Assembly: GCA_009602735.1 (NCBI GenBank)
Contig: WELA01009603.1
Span: forward strand, 1 to 46,962
Length of the DNA stretch: 46,962 nt
Reading direction: 5' to 3'
Source of the DNA: Mesotaenium endlicherianum
Taxonomy: Eukaryota; Streptophyta; Zygnematophyceae; Zygnematales; Mesotaeniaceae
Within the stretch, counting starts at the first letter, position 1, and every line of letters starts with the position of its first letter. Positions 19,385-29,329 of this stretch are shown here, piece by piece. Both the position numbers and the translations under genes were made by a program. The notes below the pieces were generated by a model. The model made no database searches and was not told the DNA's origin. It saw nothing but the letters and a program-made list of their open reading frames with translations.

Positions 19385-20320
19385 GGCGTCAATCGCCTGC
19401 CCCAAGAGGCGAATGCGGTTCACCTCAATGAGACCGTCCACCTGTGTGAGATGCGACGGGAAGCCCATGGCATGCTCCATCTCCGCAGGGCGCGGCCTGT
19501 CAAACATGCCAGTCTCCAGGTCGATGACCATCACGCGCTGATCTCCGACAAAGGCGGCGCTGTCGTAGCGGCTGACAAAAGTCGGCAGCGCGCGAGTGAC
19601 GTCATGCAGGACCTCACACTGCGCCATGGAAGGATGTGGTAGTGCAGTCACGCGCTGGGTCAGAGGAGGGGCATCGAGGATGGAGTCGACGGTTCGTGGG
19701 TGACGTTGATGAGAGGCGGCCAACGCCTCGAGACTACTTGGCATCGCCAGCTTCGTGAAGTAGGCGCGGACGCGGTGCGCAAAGAAACCAATCTGGGCAG
19801 CGTCAATGACGGCCTCGCGGCCGACGTAGCTGCTGCAAAGAGCGAAGTTGGCGCTAACATCAGGTCGGTGATCCTGGCGCGCGGCCACGTTCTCTAGGAC
19901 CCACGCGAGTGTGTGCGGCGGGTGGCGATCCTCAACAATGTTGAGGACGCGGAGCAAGTGCCAGAAGAGGGCCGTGCGGGGATCGCTGAGCGCCCTGCCA
20001 CGCTCGGCTCTGGAGAAGCCCTGGCACTCCTAATCGGCGATGACGAGGTGAATGGGCCCAAGGCGGGTGACATGCTCGACGGTGATGTCGCGGATGTCCG
20101 TGGGCCAGTCTGTCTGAGCGCGGCGGAATGCGTGTGCAGGAAGGAAGTCTCGGAACTGCTCTTGGCACAACGCCATCTGCCGACGGGCCACTTGCTGGGC
20201 CTCAGGATCAAGATCGACGTAGATGTAGCGGCGCACCGGGATGCCGGCCTGTAAGGTCGCGAGCAACCCGGTGGCGATGCCGGCGAAGAGCTCGATGAGG
20301 ACAATGCCATTGGGCCGCTC
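19385..20320 (-). pseudogene. Retroelement-borne cytosine-5 DNA methyltransferase
   Basis: About 310 codons with the ordered motifs of C5-methyltransferases: motif I IELFAGIATGLLATL (SAM binding, near 20296-20250), motif II YVDLDPEAQQVA (near 20215), motif IV as ECQGFS with the catalytic Cys at 20024-20026, motif VI WVLENV (near 19886-19900), motif VIII-like DAAQIGFFAHRVRAYF (near 19755-19805), motif IX EHAMGFP (near 19470) and motif X RLLGQAIDANVLTWIL (near 19395-19441). A TAG at 20030-20032 interrupts it two codons before the catalytic Cys. The usual Pro before Cys is Glu here. The segment between VIII and IX would be the target recognition domain. The role would be methylating cytosine in DNA. 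C5-methyltransferases captured by retrotransposons are known from a few algal lineages. The subfamily cannot be assigned by eye. Confidence 0.88.
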
Positions 20321-21820
20321 GTCTAGAGCGTCTGCGCAGATAGGAGTCAAAAGTGGGCGACACCCCATTGCGGGGAGCCGGGCTGAGCGGGCGGCGGAAA
20401 GGCTCGGCGTTGTGCTTATGTGGCGCCATGCGGAGGGCGGCCACAGCACGGTCTGCGTAGTCACGCGTAAGGCTGGAGATGCGGTCAGTGAGCGGCTGCG
20501 GATGCTCCTCCCGTGCGTAGTCCTGGTAGGTGCGCCACCGCAGGCGCGCATCCTACAGGGCTGTCGGAGAGACAGCGCGGGCCCTGACGTCGGGCCGAGG
20601 CCACGCACAGCTGCTGCCACCTGTCGCGCTGGGCGCGGTCAGTCTGGTGCGAGGCCGCGTGGGCCAGCTGGTCGAGAACGGGACGCTGAGTCAAGGAGGG
20701 GTGCGGGTCGAAGTAGGCCCGCTTGCGTGCGCGCATGTCTGCAAAGGGGACTGTGCAGACGGAGCGCTCGGAGCTGTCGACCTCCGGCGGGGACCGAACT
20801 AACCGGCGAGGGGCCAGCTGGACTCGCGGCCGGGGCTGCTCTCGTGGGACGGGCGTGTCTCGTAGCTGCCGGAGACTAGGCATGAGCCGTGTGCGTGCGG
20901 CGGCCGTAGATGGGTGGCGACTGGGCGGCCTGCTGTCAGTGCGGGCCACCTTGGGAGGAGGTGACCCGAAGGGACCGTCGCCAGCGATGTGGCTGCAAGG
21001 GACGCTGGCGCGCGAAGCTGTAGGGGCCAGCATCACGAAATGCGCCCTCAAAAGAAGACTGAGCGTCGTCGCCAGCTGAGAGGGGCCGGAAGGGCGGAGT
21101 GCGGCGTCCATCTCGAGTGTCGTTATAAGGAGGCATGCGCTCCTTGTCGTCGTAGGGCGGCGTGATGGAGTGGGCTCGCGTCTCGCGGAGGGGAGTCTCC
21201 TCTCGCGTCTCGCAAAGGGGTGTGAGCGATCGGGAGCTGCTCGTCTCGCGGAGAGGAGTGGTCTCTCGAGCGGGCCCGATGGTCGGCCTAGTGCGATGTG
21301 CGTAGGTCAGATGGGCGCAGATTGACGGGGTCGTGCGGGGTGGCTCGCGGACGCTGAGCCTGGGCGCTCGCTGCTGTATGGAGTGTGTGCTAGCGCTAGA
21401 GGAGGCCGCGGCAGCCCGGCTCCTTGCAAACAAATGCGCAATGCGGCGACACTCGTGGCTCGTTAAGCAGTCGTGTGACACTGGACGGCTGGGTCCAGCG
21501 GCGTCGATGCGAGCCCTGCTGGGCCAGTCGTGTGTCATGGGCTGGCTGGGTGCGCTGAAGCCGGGCGGACCAGTAGGTGCGCGCTGCCTGCGTGCTGTAG
21601 GCGCAGCTGGCAAGGGCTCCGCGCTGAGTACCTCGACGGATGCCTCTGGCAGTCGCTCCCACTGTGTCTCCTCCTCACTCTTGAGGGACTGGTTGTCGGA
21701 TCTGCCAGGAGAAGCTGCCTGTCGCATGACCTCGTCCTCGGATGCCGTGGTGCGAGGCCAGGTCTCGCCGGTCTTATGCGAGGCGTTGTGAGGGGGCGGC
21801 TGAGAGTCCATACTGTACTG
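20321..21820 (-). pseudogene. Ser/Arg/Pro-rich region between protease and methyltransferase
   Basis: Coding-like but low-complexity sequence moving through all three minus frames: 21820-20936 (with ETTPLRET and EETPLRET repeats near 21180-21270), then 21050-20485 (ARKRAYFDPHPSLTQRP near 20690-20740), then a third frame near 20550-20340 (DYADRAVAALRMAPHKHN). No domain recognised. The frame changes show multiple indels. It may be a tether or a lost domain region; I cannot say. Confidence 0.55.
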
Positions 21821-22987
21821 AATGGCCACGCCAACAGGCACGTCGTGGCAAACGCGGACGTCGGTCCTCGCGGACGTCGGTCCTCGCGGACGGCTCGCCG
21901 CGAGAGGCCGAGACCCCCTGATGAGCCGTAGGCGCTGCGGCCGCACCGCGAGCAAGGGCGGCGGCAGCAATGGCTGTGCTGGCCGTGGCAAGGGCCTTAG
22001 TGGCATCGTCCACCATCTGCCGCATCATCGCGCTGTGGGCAGTGCAGATGCGGATCTGCTCCCTGGCCTGGGCTGCCAAGACATCAGCCTGCTGCTGCGG
22101 CGTGAGGTGGAGCTCGGCACTAGGTAGGTCCGGCTCCTCGTCCAGCCCCATGAAGCCATAAAGAGCGGACACTGCTGGGCGGCGATCGACAATGTCAAGG
22201 GGCAAGGATGCGGTGCGCGTCCCCCCTGTCCTCCAGTGGGGACGATAAGAGACGCGCTCCGCCCAATTGTCGACCGCGGCGCCAGTGGGAAAGAGCACGT
22301 CCTGCCTTAGGAGCACATCAAAGGACTCGAAAGGAGTGACGAGTGCGTGCCGATGGATGGTTGTCTCGTCTGCCGTGCCTGGGCGCAGAGTGAACAGTAG
22401 CGCCAACCTCGTGCGGCCGGCGACGGTCTTGGACGTGTCAGCGGCGGTGTTAATGCGCGTCGGAGAGTCCTCCAAGTCAGCGGAAGAGAGTCCCAGCTGA
22501 CGGAAATAGCGGAGGCTGATGAGAACCGGCTGCGCGCCTGTGTCAAACATGATGTGTCGCGGCGCCTGGGTGTTGACGAGCACGATCCCCTGCAAATTAT
22601 CCAAAAACGCGACGTTAGGAGTGCTGATCATCCTGCGCTCCTGCGCAAGACGCGCAGGCGCGGATTGCACCGCAATAGGGGCATTGGCCGTCGGCCTCCT
22701 GGCGGCGGTGCGCAGCGTGGCTCTGCGCAACTGGAGCATCAGCTGAGCGGCCTGCCTCGTTGCCTCCATGGAGACGCCGAGCTCTGCGAAGGAGACCGCT
22801 GGCATGCAGTGCAGTGCTAGAGAGATGACCTCGGCGTTGAGCTGCACTGCTGTCATAGGCGAAGCGAGCGCATGTGGCGTCGGCTCTGCTGAGGTCCTCG
22901 AGGGCTCTAGGATGCGAAGGAATGGGGCAGCCGCGGTGCCTCCTCCGTACGGCGTCCCTGGTCTGGCCCGGCGCGCTTCTGCGGATC
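21821..22987 (-). pseudogene. Retropepsin-like protease region of GC-rich element
   Basis: An open frame from 22856 carries IMFDTGAQPVLIS, a retropepsin active site with Asp near 22544, followed by LGLSSADLED and a DVLLRQDVLFP segment that fits the second half of a gypsy protease (DILLGxDxL pattern). The upstream sequence, open back to a TGA at 22985-22987, is Ala/Arg/Pro-rich and holds no zinc knuckle or capsid motif. The protease would cut the polyprotein. A 16-bp tandem duplication at 21854-21885 shifts the frame after the protease. Confidence 0.75.
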
Positions 22988-23105
22988 AATGGGCCGACTG
23001 GCCGGTGCTACGAGCGTGTGCTCGCGGCTCGCGCGCCCGACTGCGGAGCGATTGCCGAGTGACTATGCGCGTGCGCAGCAGGCCAGCGCACCCTGCCGCG
23101 GGGCC

Positions 23106-23106
23106 N
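23106..23106. other. Single N (assembly join or ambiguous base)
   Basis: One of four isolated N characters (23106, 23969, 28943, 46547). Three of the four lie at the start of duplicated sequence, so they behave as contig joins. Confidence 0.8.
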
Positions 23107-23322
23107 CGGCTGCAGCAGTTGCTGCAGCTGTTGGCGCGGTTGTGGATGCCAGGAGGCTGCCACGTAGCGGACCCTGGTCGCTCCTGGGGCTGCAAGGTCA
23201 AATCGCCAGCGTGGTGTCGGCGCCGTCTTCGGCTGCCCCGGACGAGCTTCGTTGTGTCCCCACCTTGGTGCGTACGGCCTCCGAAGCCCCGCTGGTGCAA
23301 AATGCGTCGGGGCTGGGGTTTT

Positions 23323-23358
23323 GTGTGCAGCCAGGGTTTAAGCCCTGGCTGCGCACAC
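23323..23358. repeat. Hairpin-forming inverted repeat
   Basis: GTGTGCAGCCAGGG pairs with CCCTGGCTGCGCACAC, with a 2-nt bulge and a 6-nt loop. Function unknown. Confidence 0.6.
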
Positions 23359-23739
23359 CCGTACGTGCGTCGGCAGGACCCCGCACGTAGGTCTGGTAGC
23401 ACAACGTGGTCGGGGATGCCCCCCCCTCACTGCGGATAGCGGCTGCGGCTGTCCGATCAGCGCTGGCTGAGCCGGGCCATGCGCGCGTGCCAAGTGGCGG
23501 CACGTGCGCGGCAGGGGCTGAGCCCTGGATGTGCGCATCTGCGGGTGCGCTGTCGGCGCTTTTGCCGGCGATCCGGCCGCACAGCGCAGTCAGGACCCCC
23601 CCTTATTGACCGAGGGTGGCGGCCGCTGCGGCCGTCGCTGCGCTGGCCGTGCAGACCTGCGCGCACGCGCCACTTGGCAGCGCGTGGGTGCAGCTGCTTT
23701 GCGCAGCTGCAGCTGCCGCTGTGACGACGTCGTGGCGTC

Positions 23740-24199
23740 GCCGGGTGCGCCGTGGACCTGGCAGCGCAGTGCGCTGGGCGCGCGTGTGAGCCAGCGTGCG
23801 TGCGTGCATGCTGCTGTCGGCAGAGGCGGCCTCGCCTGCCGTGCACGTGCCATGTGGCGGGTTCTGCTGGAGCCTGCTGTCTGCAGCAGCCAGCGGGGAC
23901 CGGCTGTCCCTGCCTGTGCGCAGAGCTGCGCACGGGAGTGCCGCACGAACGAAGAGGGAGGCTGCGGCNGCCGGGTGCGCCGTGGACCTGGCAGCGCAGT
24001 GCGCTGGGCGCGCGTGTGAGCCAGCGTGCGTGCGTGCATGCTGCTGTCGGCAGAGGCGGCCCCGCTTGCTGTGCACGTGCCACGTGGCGGGTTTTATTGG
24101 AGCCTGCTGTCTGCAGCACCCAGCAGGGACCGGCAGTCCCTGCAAGTGCGCAGAGTTGCGCATGGGCGTGCCGCATGGACGGAGAGGGAGGCTGCGGCC
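23740..24199 (+). repeat. Tandem repeat, unit about 230 bp, N at unit junction
   Basis: 23740-23968 and 23970-24199 are near identical for their first 90 bp and then diverge by scattered substitutions, offset 230. The N at 23969 falls exactly at the unit boundary, so the copy number in the genome is uncertain. Confidence 0.7.
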
Positions 24200-24447
24200 G
24201 GACCAGCTGTAGCCGTGCACGCCGCCAGGTGCCCCCGGCCCTGCCTGCCAGCTGTCGCTACGCGGGCTGACGGGAGGCCTGCTGGTGCCAGCAGGGAAGC
24301 GCAAGCCACGGCTCTGTCGGGGCCTCGGCTGGCGTGCTGGCTGGCCCGCGTGCGCGCGAGCTTGCGCCGAGAGATGGCGCAACCGCGCGGTTGTGCAGCC
24401 TGCCATCCGGCAGTCTGTCGGGACTCCGGCTGTCGCTGAAAAAGTGG

Positions 24448-24663
24448 ATATTCTAGTAATGTCGATGCATGTAAATTGTACGGGTTTGTCATGACAAGGC
24501 CTTTCATCCTACATCATTTGTGAGCAGTTTCTTGCTAGTCAAAATGTCAAGTAATTTTCCTAAGCTTTCTTAGTGGAACGCCGCTGCACTCTTTGGTAAG
24601 ATTGCAACAATTTCTTTTCCTCGTGAGTCACTACGCTTCCACTAGGGCACTCAGCCCCTTTCA
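24448..24663 (+). repeat. Family 2 LTR fragment inserted in integrase (copy 1)
   Basis: The 3' end of a family 2 LTR, ending GCCCCTTTCA, in opposite orientation to the surrounding integrase. TTGGC at 24664-24668 is the complement of the GCCAA duplication flanking the complete solo LTR at 37333-37891, so it is the same insertion. Its left part is replaced by GC-rich sequence at 24448. Confidence 0.8.
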
Positions 24664-25265
24664 TTGGCCATCTGCTCCATGAACGCTTGTGTAGTAGGAA
24701 CTTGAGTCTCTTTGGCCTTCTCGAGCAAGATCCTCCCTGGATGATATACTTCTCTTCCATAAACCATAGTGAATGGCGACTGCTTGGTCGATCCTTGCAT
24801 GCTATTGTTGTAGGCAAACTCCGACCCTGGCAGCTTCTTGTCCCACTTTGACGGGTCTTCCATAGTAAAACTCCTGAGCACCTCTTGCACAGTTTTGTTG
24901 AGCCTCTCACTCTGCCCGTCTGTCTGAGGATGATAGGAAGTACTCATGCTCAGCTTAGTCCCCATCGAAGTAAATAGAGACCGCCAAAAGTTGCTTGTAA
25001 ATCGTGGATTCGGATCTGAAACAATCACCTTTGGCAACCCATGTAGCCTGAAAATATGATCAAAGAATAGCCGTGCCACATTTGCTGCCGTACAAGTCTC
25101 CTTCATGGGAATGAACTGAGCCATCTTGCTGAGCCCATCACACACAACCCAAACTGCATTGTGCCCTTTGCCACTCACTGGTAAAGATATGATGAAGTCC
25201 ATAGCAATCTGCTCTTAAGGATACTCTAGAATAGGCAAGGGTTGCAAAGTACCTCCTTCCTTTTG
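24664..25265 (-). pseudogene. Integrase core of family 2 (copy 1)
   Basis: About 180 codons with MDFIISLPVSGKGHNAVW (first Asp), VIVSDPNPRFTSNFW (second Asp), YHPQTDGQSERLN (Glu) and the C-terminal part of the core (YNNSMQGSTKQSPF). The DDE residues are intact. The frame is cut at QMA by the LTR at 24663. The upstream HHCC part is in a different frame, so the gene is broken at both ends. Confidence 0.88.
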
Positions 25266-25300
25266 ATTTTGCGTCTTGTTCCGCTAGCACGCATCGCGAC

Positions 25301-26036
25301 TCCTGATCCACTCCTCGATGTCCTTGCCCATATTTTTCCAATAGTACCTTCGCTTCAGCACGCTTGCTGTCTTCTCGCTTCCAAAGTGTCCAACATATAA
25401 GCAGTCATGATGCTCCGCAAGTAGTAAGTCTCGTAGCTCCTTGATGTCAGGTATCACCACTCTCTTGGAATCACCATATCACCATATACCGTCCCTCTTC
25501 TGCAAACTTGAGTTGGACTCAGCTGCTCCACCATCAACAAACTTTGGGTCCTCCTCACAACCTCTCTTGAGCTTCTCCTTGAAGTCCATATTTTCCTTGA
25601 TGACTGATACAGCAGCAAGGTCACACCTCCTGGATAAAGCATCTGCAGAGTTGATCTTCCCTGGTAAGTACTCAGTCTTGTGGTCGAACTGTTGCAGAAA
25701 CACCATCCACCTTGCGTAAATGGAGTTACTGTTGGCTTTGTCATAAGCTTTTCCAAGCTCTAGTGGTCCGTCTTCATAAACACCTTCCGGCCATCCACAT
25801 AACATTGCCAAATCCTCAAAGCTTGGATGATAGCCAACACCTCCCGCTCGTGTGCTGCATAGTTATGCTCAGCAGGACTCAACTTCCAGCTCTCATATGC
25901 CACAGGTTGCAATCTTTTGCCATGGTCCCGGAGAAGAATGGCTCCCACTGCAAAGTTTGATGCGTCCGTGATGATGGTGAATAGAAGCTCTGAACTACCT
26001 ATTGCCAACACAGGTGCTTGCGTCAATAACTCCTTG
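25301..26036 (-). pseudogene. Family 2 RNase H and integrase finger, tandem unit a (copy 1)
   Basis: Reading on the minus strand: RNase H (TIITDASNFAVGAILL; YAAHEREVLAIIQALRIW; MKTDH), then PGKINSADALSRR, then the integrase zinc finger (EHHDCLYVGHFG; KRRYYWKNM). The unit repeats at 26079-26814 with offset 778. The frame changes between the RNase H and connection parts. Confidence 0.82.
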
Positions 26037-26078
26037 ATCTTCTCGAAGGCTTGCTGCTCCTTGTCACCCCATAGCCAA

Positions 26079-26814
26079 TCCTGATCCACTCCTCGATGTC
26101 CTTGTCCATATTTTTCCAATAGTACCTTCGCTTCAGCACGCTTGCTGTCTTCTCGCTTCCAAAGTGTCCAGCATATAAGCAGTCATGATGCTCCGCAAGT
26201 AGTAAGTCTCGTAGCTCCTTGATGTCAGATATCACCACTCTCTTGGAATCACCATATCACCATATACCGTCCCTCTTCTGCAAACTTGAGTTGGACTCAG
26301 CTGCTCCACCATCAACAAACTTTGGGTCCTCCTCACAACCTCTCTTGAGCTTCTCCTTGAAGTCCATATTTTCCTTGATGACTGATACAGCAGCAAGGTC
26401 ACACCTCCTGGATAAAGCATCTGCAGAGTTGATCTTCCCTGGTAAGTACTCAGTCTTGTGGTCGAACTGTTGCAGAAACACCATCCACCTTGCTTAAATG
26501 GAGTTACTGTTGGCTTCGTCATAAACTTTTCCAAGCTCTAGTGGTCCGTCTTCATAAACACCTTCCGGCCATCCACATAACATCGCCAAATCCTCAAAGC
26601 TTGGATGATAGCCAACATCTCCCGCTCATGTGCTGCATAGTTATGCTCAGCAGGACTCAACTTCCAGCTCTCATATGCCACAGGTTGCAATCTTTTGCCA
26701 TGGTCCCGGAGAAGAATGGCTCCCACTGCAAAGTTTGATGCGTCCGTGATGATGGTGAATAGAAGCTCGAAACTACCTATTGCGAACACAGGTGCCTGTG
26801 TCAAGAATTCCTTG
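26079..26814 (-). pseudogene. Family 2 RNase H and integrase finger, tandem unit b (copy 1)
   Basis: A second, slightly diverged copy of 25301-26036 lying nearer the RT. The 42 bp between the units encode WGDKEQQAFEKIKELL, a normal RNase H lead-in, so translation passes from a zinc finger straight back into a second RNase H. A stop (TAA near 26494) breaks it. Confidence 0.82.
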
Positions 26815-26851
26815 GCAAATCCTTCAATGAAGCGTCAATAATAAATCGCCA

Positions 26852-28273
26852 TTAGAATTGATGGATATCAGCAGGTACCGGCCAATCTCTGACTGCTTGC
26901 ACCTTCTTCTGCTCCACCTTGACTCTTTCAACTCCCGCTATATGTCCAAGAAACTCGACCATTTTGAGACAGAATTCGCACTTGCTCATCTTCCCGCGCA
27001 GCTTCTGATCTCTCAAGATCTCCAACACCTTTTTCGGATGTTCCACATGTTCCTCCAAGGTCTTCGAATAGATCAAGATGTCGTCCAAAAAAAGCACCAG
27101 CAACTGGTCCAAGTAGGGTCTGAAGATACTATTCATGAGTCCCATGAATGTAAAAGGAGCACTAGTAAACCCGAAAGGCATGACTGTGAACTTGAATAAA
27201 CCATAGCGAGTGCTGAAAGCAGTCTTCTGAACGTCTCCTTCCGCAATTCGTACCTGGTGATAGCCACTCCTCAAGTGTATCTTGGAGAAATACTTCGCCC
27301 CAACAAGCCTGTCAATCAACACGTCCACTCGTGGAAGTGGGTACCTGTTCTTGATGGTGACGTTGTTGAGAGCCCGGTAGCCGACAAACATCCTCATAGT
27401 CCCATCCCTCTTCTTCACACATAAGACTGGCGCTGCAAATGGAGACTCGCTGGGTCGGATGAATCCCTTCTCCAATAACTCTGTCAGCTGCTTCTTCAAC
27501 TCATCCAACTCCGCAAACGATTGTCGATAGGCGGGTCTCACTGGTGGCTTGCTCCCTGGTTCCAAATCGATCTTGTGCTCCATAGCTCTCTGTGGAGGTA
27601 ATCTTGCAGGTAGCTCCTCAGGGAAAACGCACTTGAACTCCTCCATCAGCGCCTTAATTTGGGCAGGCATCTCAGCTGGCTTCTTCTCTTGAGCAGTTGG
27701 GCTCTGCTCCTTCTGAGCAAGGGGATCAGACACCACTACTTGCTCCTCCGACGATGTACATTCGCCGAGGCTGTTACGATTCATGCTTGCTCCATCTGAT
27801 GACCTGGCCAGGGCCACCGAAACAAGGTACATCTCCTTCACCTGATTCGTCCTGCACAGCTTCTTAACTTGCAAGCTCGTCAGAAGACAATTACTTGTGG
27901 TCGTATCTACCTCCACCTGTTTCGCTGTCTTCATTTGACCATCACGCCCTTGGACCTTCACTTGTCCTGTGCTCCGGTGCACTTGAGGGTTGGCTTTCCT
28001 CAGCCATGGTCGGCCCAATATCACCTCATGGTGATCCAACTCTGCCTGCTCCATAACTTCCTTACTTTGGTGCCCTGCTACTTGTACGTGAATAGCTTTC
28101 GTAGGTACACCACACTTGAGTCTCTGCCCATTCGCCAAAATTGCCTCCTTAGGCTCATAATGCTTTTGCACGGGAATTCGCCACTCCTTCACAAGCTTCT
28201 TGTGCACAAAATTTGCACTTGCGCCACTGTCGATCATACACTTCACCTTGTTGCCGTTGACTACTCCTTCCAC
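26852..28273 (-). pseudogene. Protease and RT of family 2 (copy 1)
   Basis: 473 codons. Protease with MIDSGASANFVHKKL near residue 15. RT with [58 protein letters not shown] and [10 protein letters not shown]. The first catalytic Asp of RT is His here (KIHLRSG instead of KIDLRSG), so the enzyme should be inactive although the YxDD-type box is intact. The frame ends at a stop after IHQF at 26852. Confidence 0.9.
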
Positions 28274-28363
28274 AATGATAGGCTTGGCAACGTCTTGTCC
28301 TTTGCTTCTCGGCAGGCTCCTTCTGAGTTTCCTTCTTCACGCCAGTAGACACCCCAGAACGAC

Positions 28364-28942
28364 TTACTGGCGTCCTCCTTTTTCCTGTTGTTGAGGTTGC
28401 TTCGCCTCGACACGACAGTCTGGAGCCAGATGTCCAAGCTTGCCGCAATCATAGCAGGGTCCTCTCGGCTTGTAATTCTGTTGCCTGCACTGTGTCTGGA
28501 CAAGTCCCAACTCCATAGGTACTGGACCTTGACCACTTGTGCTTGGCGCTTGAGAACCAAACTGTCGATGTCCTCCAAAGTTGTGGCTGCCCCACTGCCT
28601 CTGACTATACTTCATAGCGTCGACCATTGTTGCCAATGCCATCATTTCTCCAAGACTGGTAGTGTCCTTGAGGGCCACTTCCCTGGCCACAGTTGGCTTG
28701 AGTCCCCTCTTGAACTTGTCCATCATCTCTGACTCGTGCATAGATGGACATTGAAGCACCAGCTCAATGAAGCGCGATACATACTCCTGAAAGCTTCCTC
28801 GTTGACGTAGGCGCACCAATGGATCTCGAGCAGTAGCCTCGGGTGCAATAGATTGAAATTGCCTCTTCAAGCCTTCAAGTAGCTGATCAACAATAGCAGG
28901 GACTCTAGACAGCTGCTCCTCTTGCTCATACCAAGCTTTAGC
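28364..28942 (-). pseudogene. Gag of family 2, truncated at join (copy 1)
   Basis: C-terminal half of Gag ending in the CCHC knuckle CYDCGKLGHLAPDC, identical to the corresponding part at 33246-33824. It is cut off at the N at 28943 rather than by a biological end. Confidence 0.85.
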
Positions 28943-29329
28943 NCCGCTTGCTGTGCACGTGCCACGTGGCGGGTTTTATTGGAGCCTGCTGTCTGCAGCA
29001 CCCAGCAGGGACCGGCAGTCCCTGCAAGTGCGCAGAGTTGCGCATGGGCGTGCCGCATGGACGGAGAGGGAGGCTGCGGCCGGACCAGCTGTAGCCGTGC
29101 ACGCCGCCAGGTGCCCCCGGCCCTGCCTGCCAGCTGTCGCTACGCGGGCTGACGGGAGGCCTGCTGGTGCCAGCAGGGAAGCGCAAGCCACGGCTCTGTC
29201 GGGGCCTCGGCTGGCGTGCTGGCTGGCCCGCGTGCGCGCGAGCTTGCGCCGAGAGATGGCGCAACCGCGCGGTTGTGCAGCCTGCCATCCGGCAGTCTGT
29301 CGGGACTCCGGCTGTCGCTGAAAAAGTGG

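Larger units (their letters stand above)
16163..22987 (-). mobile_element. GC-rich Ty3/gypsy-like retroelement with DNA methyltransferase and PHD finger
   Basis: On the minus strand, from right to left: retropepsin (near 22544), a Ser/Arg/Pro-rich region, a cytosine-5 DNA methyltransferase (20320-19385), a Pro/Arg-rich linker, RT and RNase H (18955-17290), integrase (17271-16735), integrase C-terminal segment and a PHD finger (16590-16177). The composition is far more GC-rich than the neighbours. No LTR, PBS or PPT was found, and no Gag domain is visible, so the copy is probably truncated at both ends. Stops (18460, 17290, 16735, near 16589, 20030) and frame changes make it dead. The methyltransferase lies between protease and RT on the same strand, with no retroelement end between them, so it appears to be part of the element. 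Confidence 0.8.
22988..24447. other. GC-rich repetitive region without recognisable genes
   Basis: Very GC-rich, with tandem units of about 230 bp (23740-23969 and 23970 onward), a hairpin at 23323-23358 and single-N joins at 23106 and 23969. The many open frames on both strands are what high GC gives and share no domain. It may be the 5' untranslated/LTR part of the GC-rich element, but no matching copy lies at its other end, so this is unproven. Part of it (24061-24447) is included in the 4882-bp duplication. Confidence 0.5.
24061..28942. repeat. 4882-bp tandem duplication, copy 1
   Basis: Matches 28943-33824 at a constant offset of 4882. I saw one substitution (T at 28333, G at 33215). 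The copies join at a single N (28943), which replaces the C at 24061. It contains GC-rich sequence, an LTR fragment and most of the minus-strand family 2 element. Confidence 0.92.

Noticed and set aside
16177..20320. PHD finger and DNA methyltransferase as host chromatin genes
   Set aside because: Both lie in one transcription direction with protease, RT and integrase; the PHD finger is in the same frame as the integrase C-terminus and no retroelement end separates the methyltransferase from protease or RT.
23740..24199. CRISPR-like array
   Set aside because: The units are about 230 bp, diverged and adjacent without unique spacers, and the genome is eukaryotic in character.
22988..24447. Numerous long ORFs on both strands in the GC-rich segment
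   Set aside because: They overlap in most frames, are rich in Arg, Ala, Cys and Pro, repeat with the DNA tandem units and show no domain; this is expected from stop-poor GC-rich sequence.
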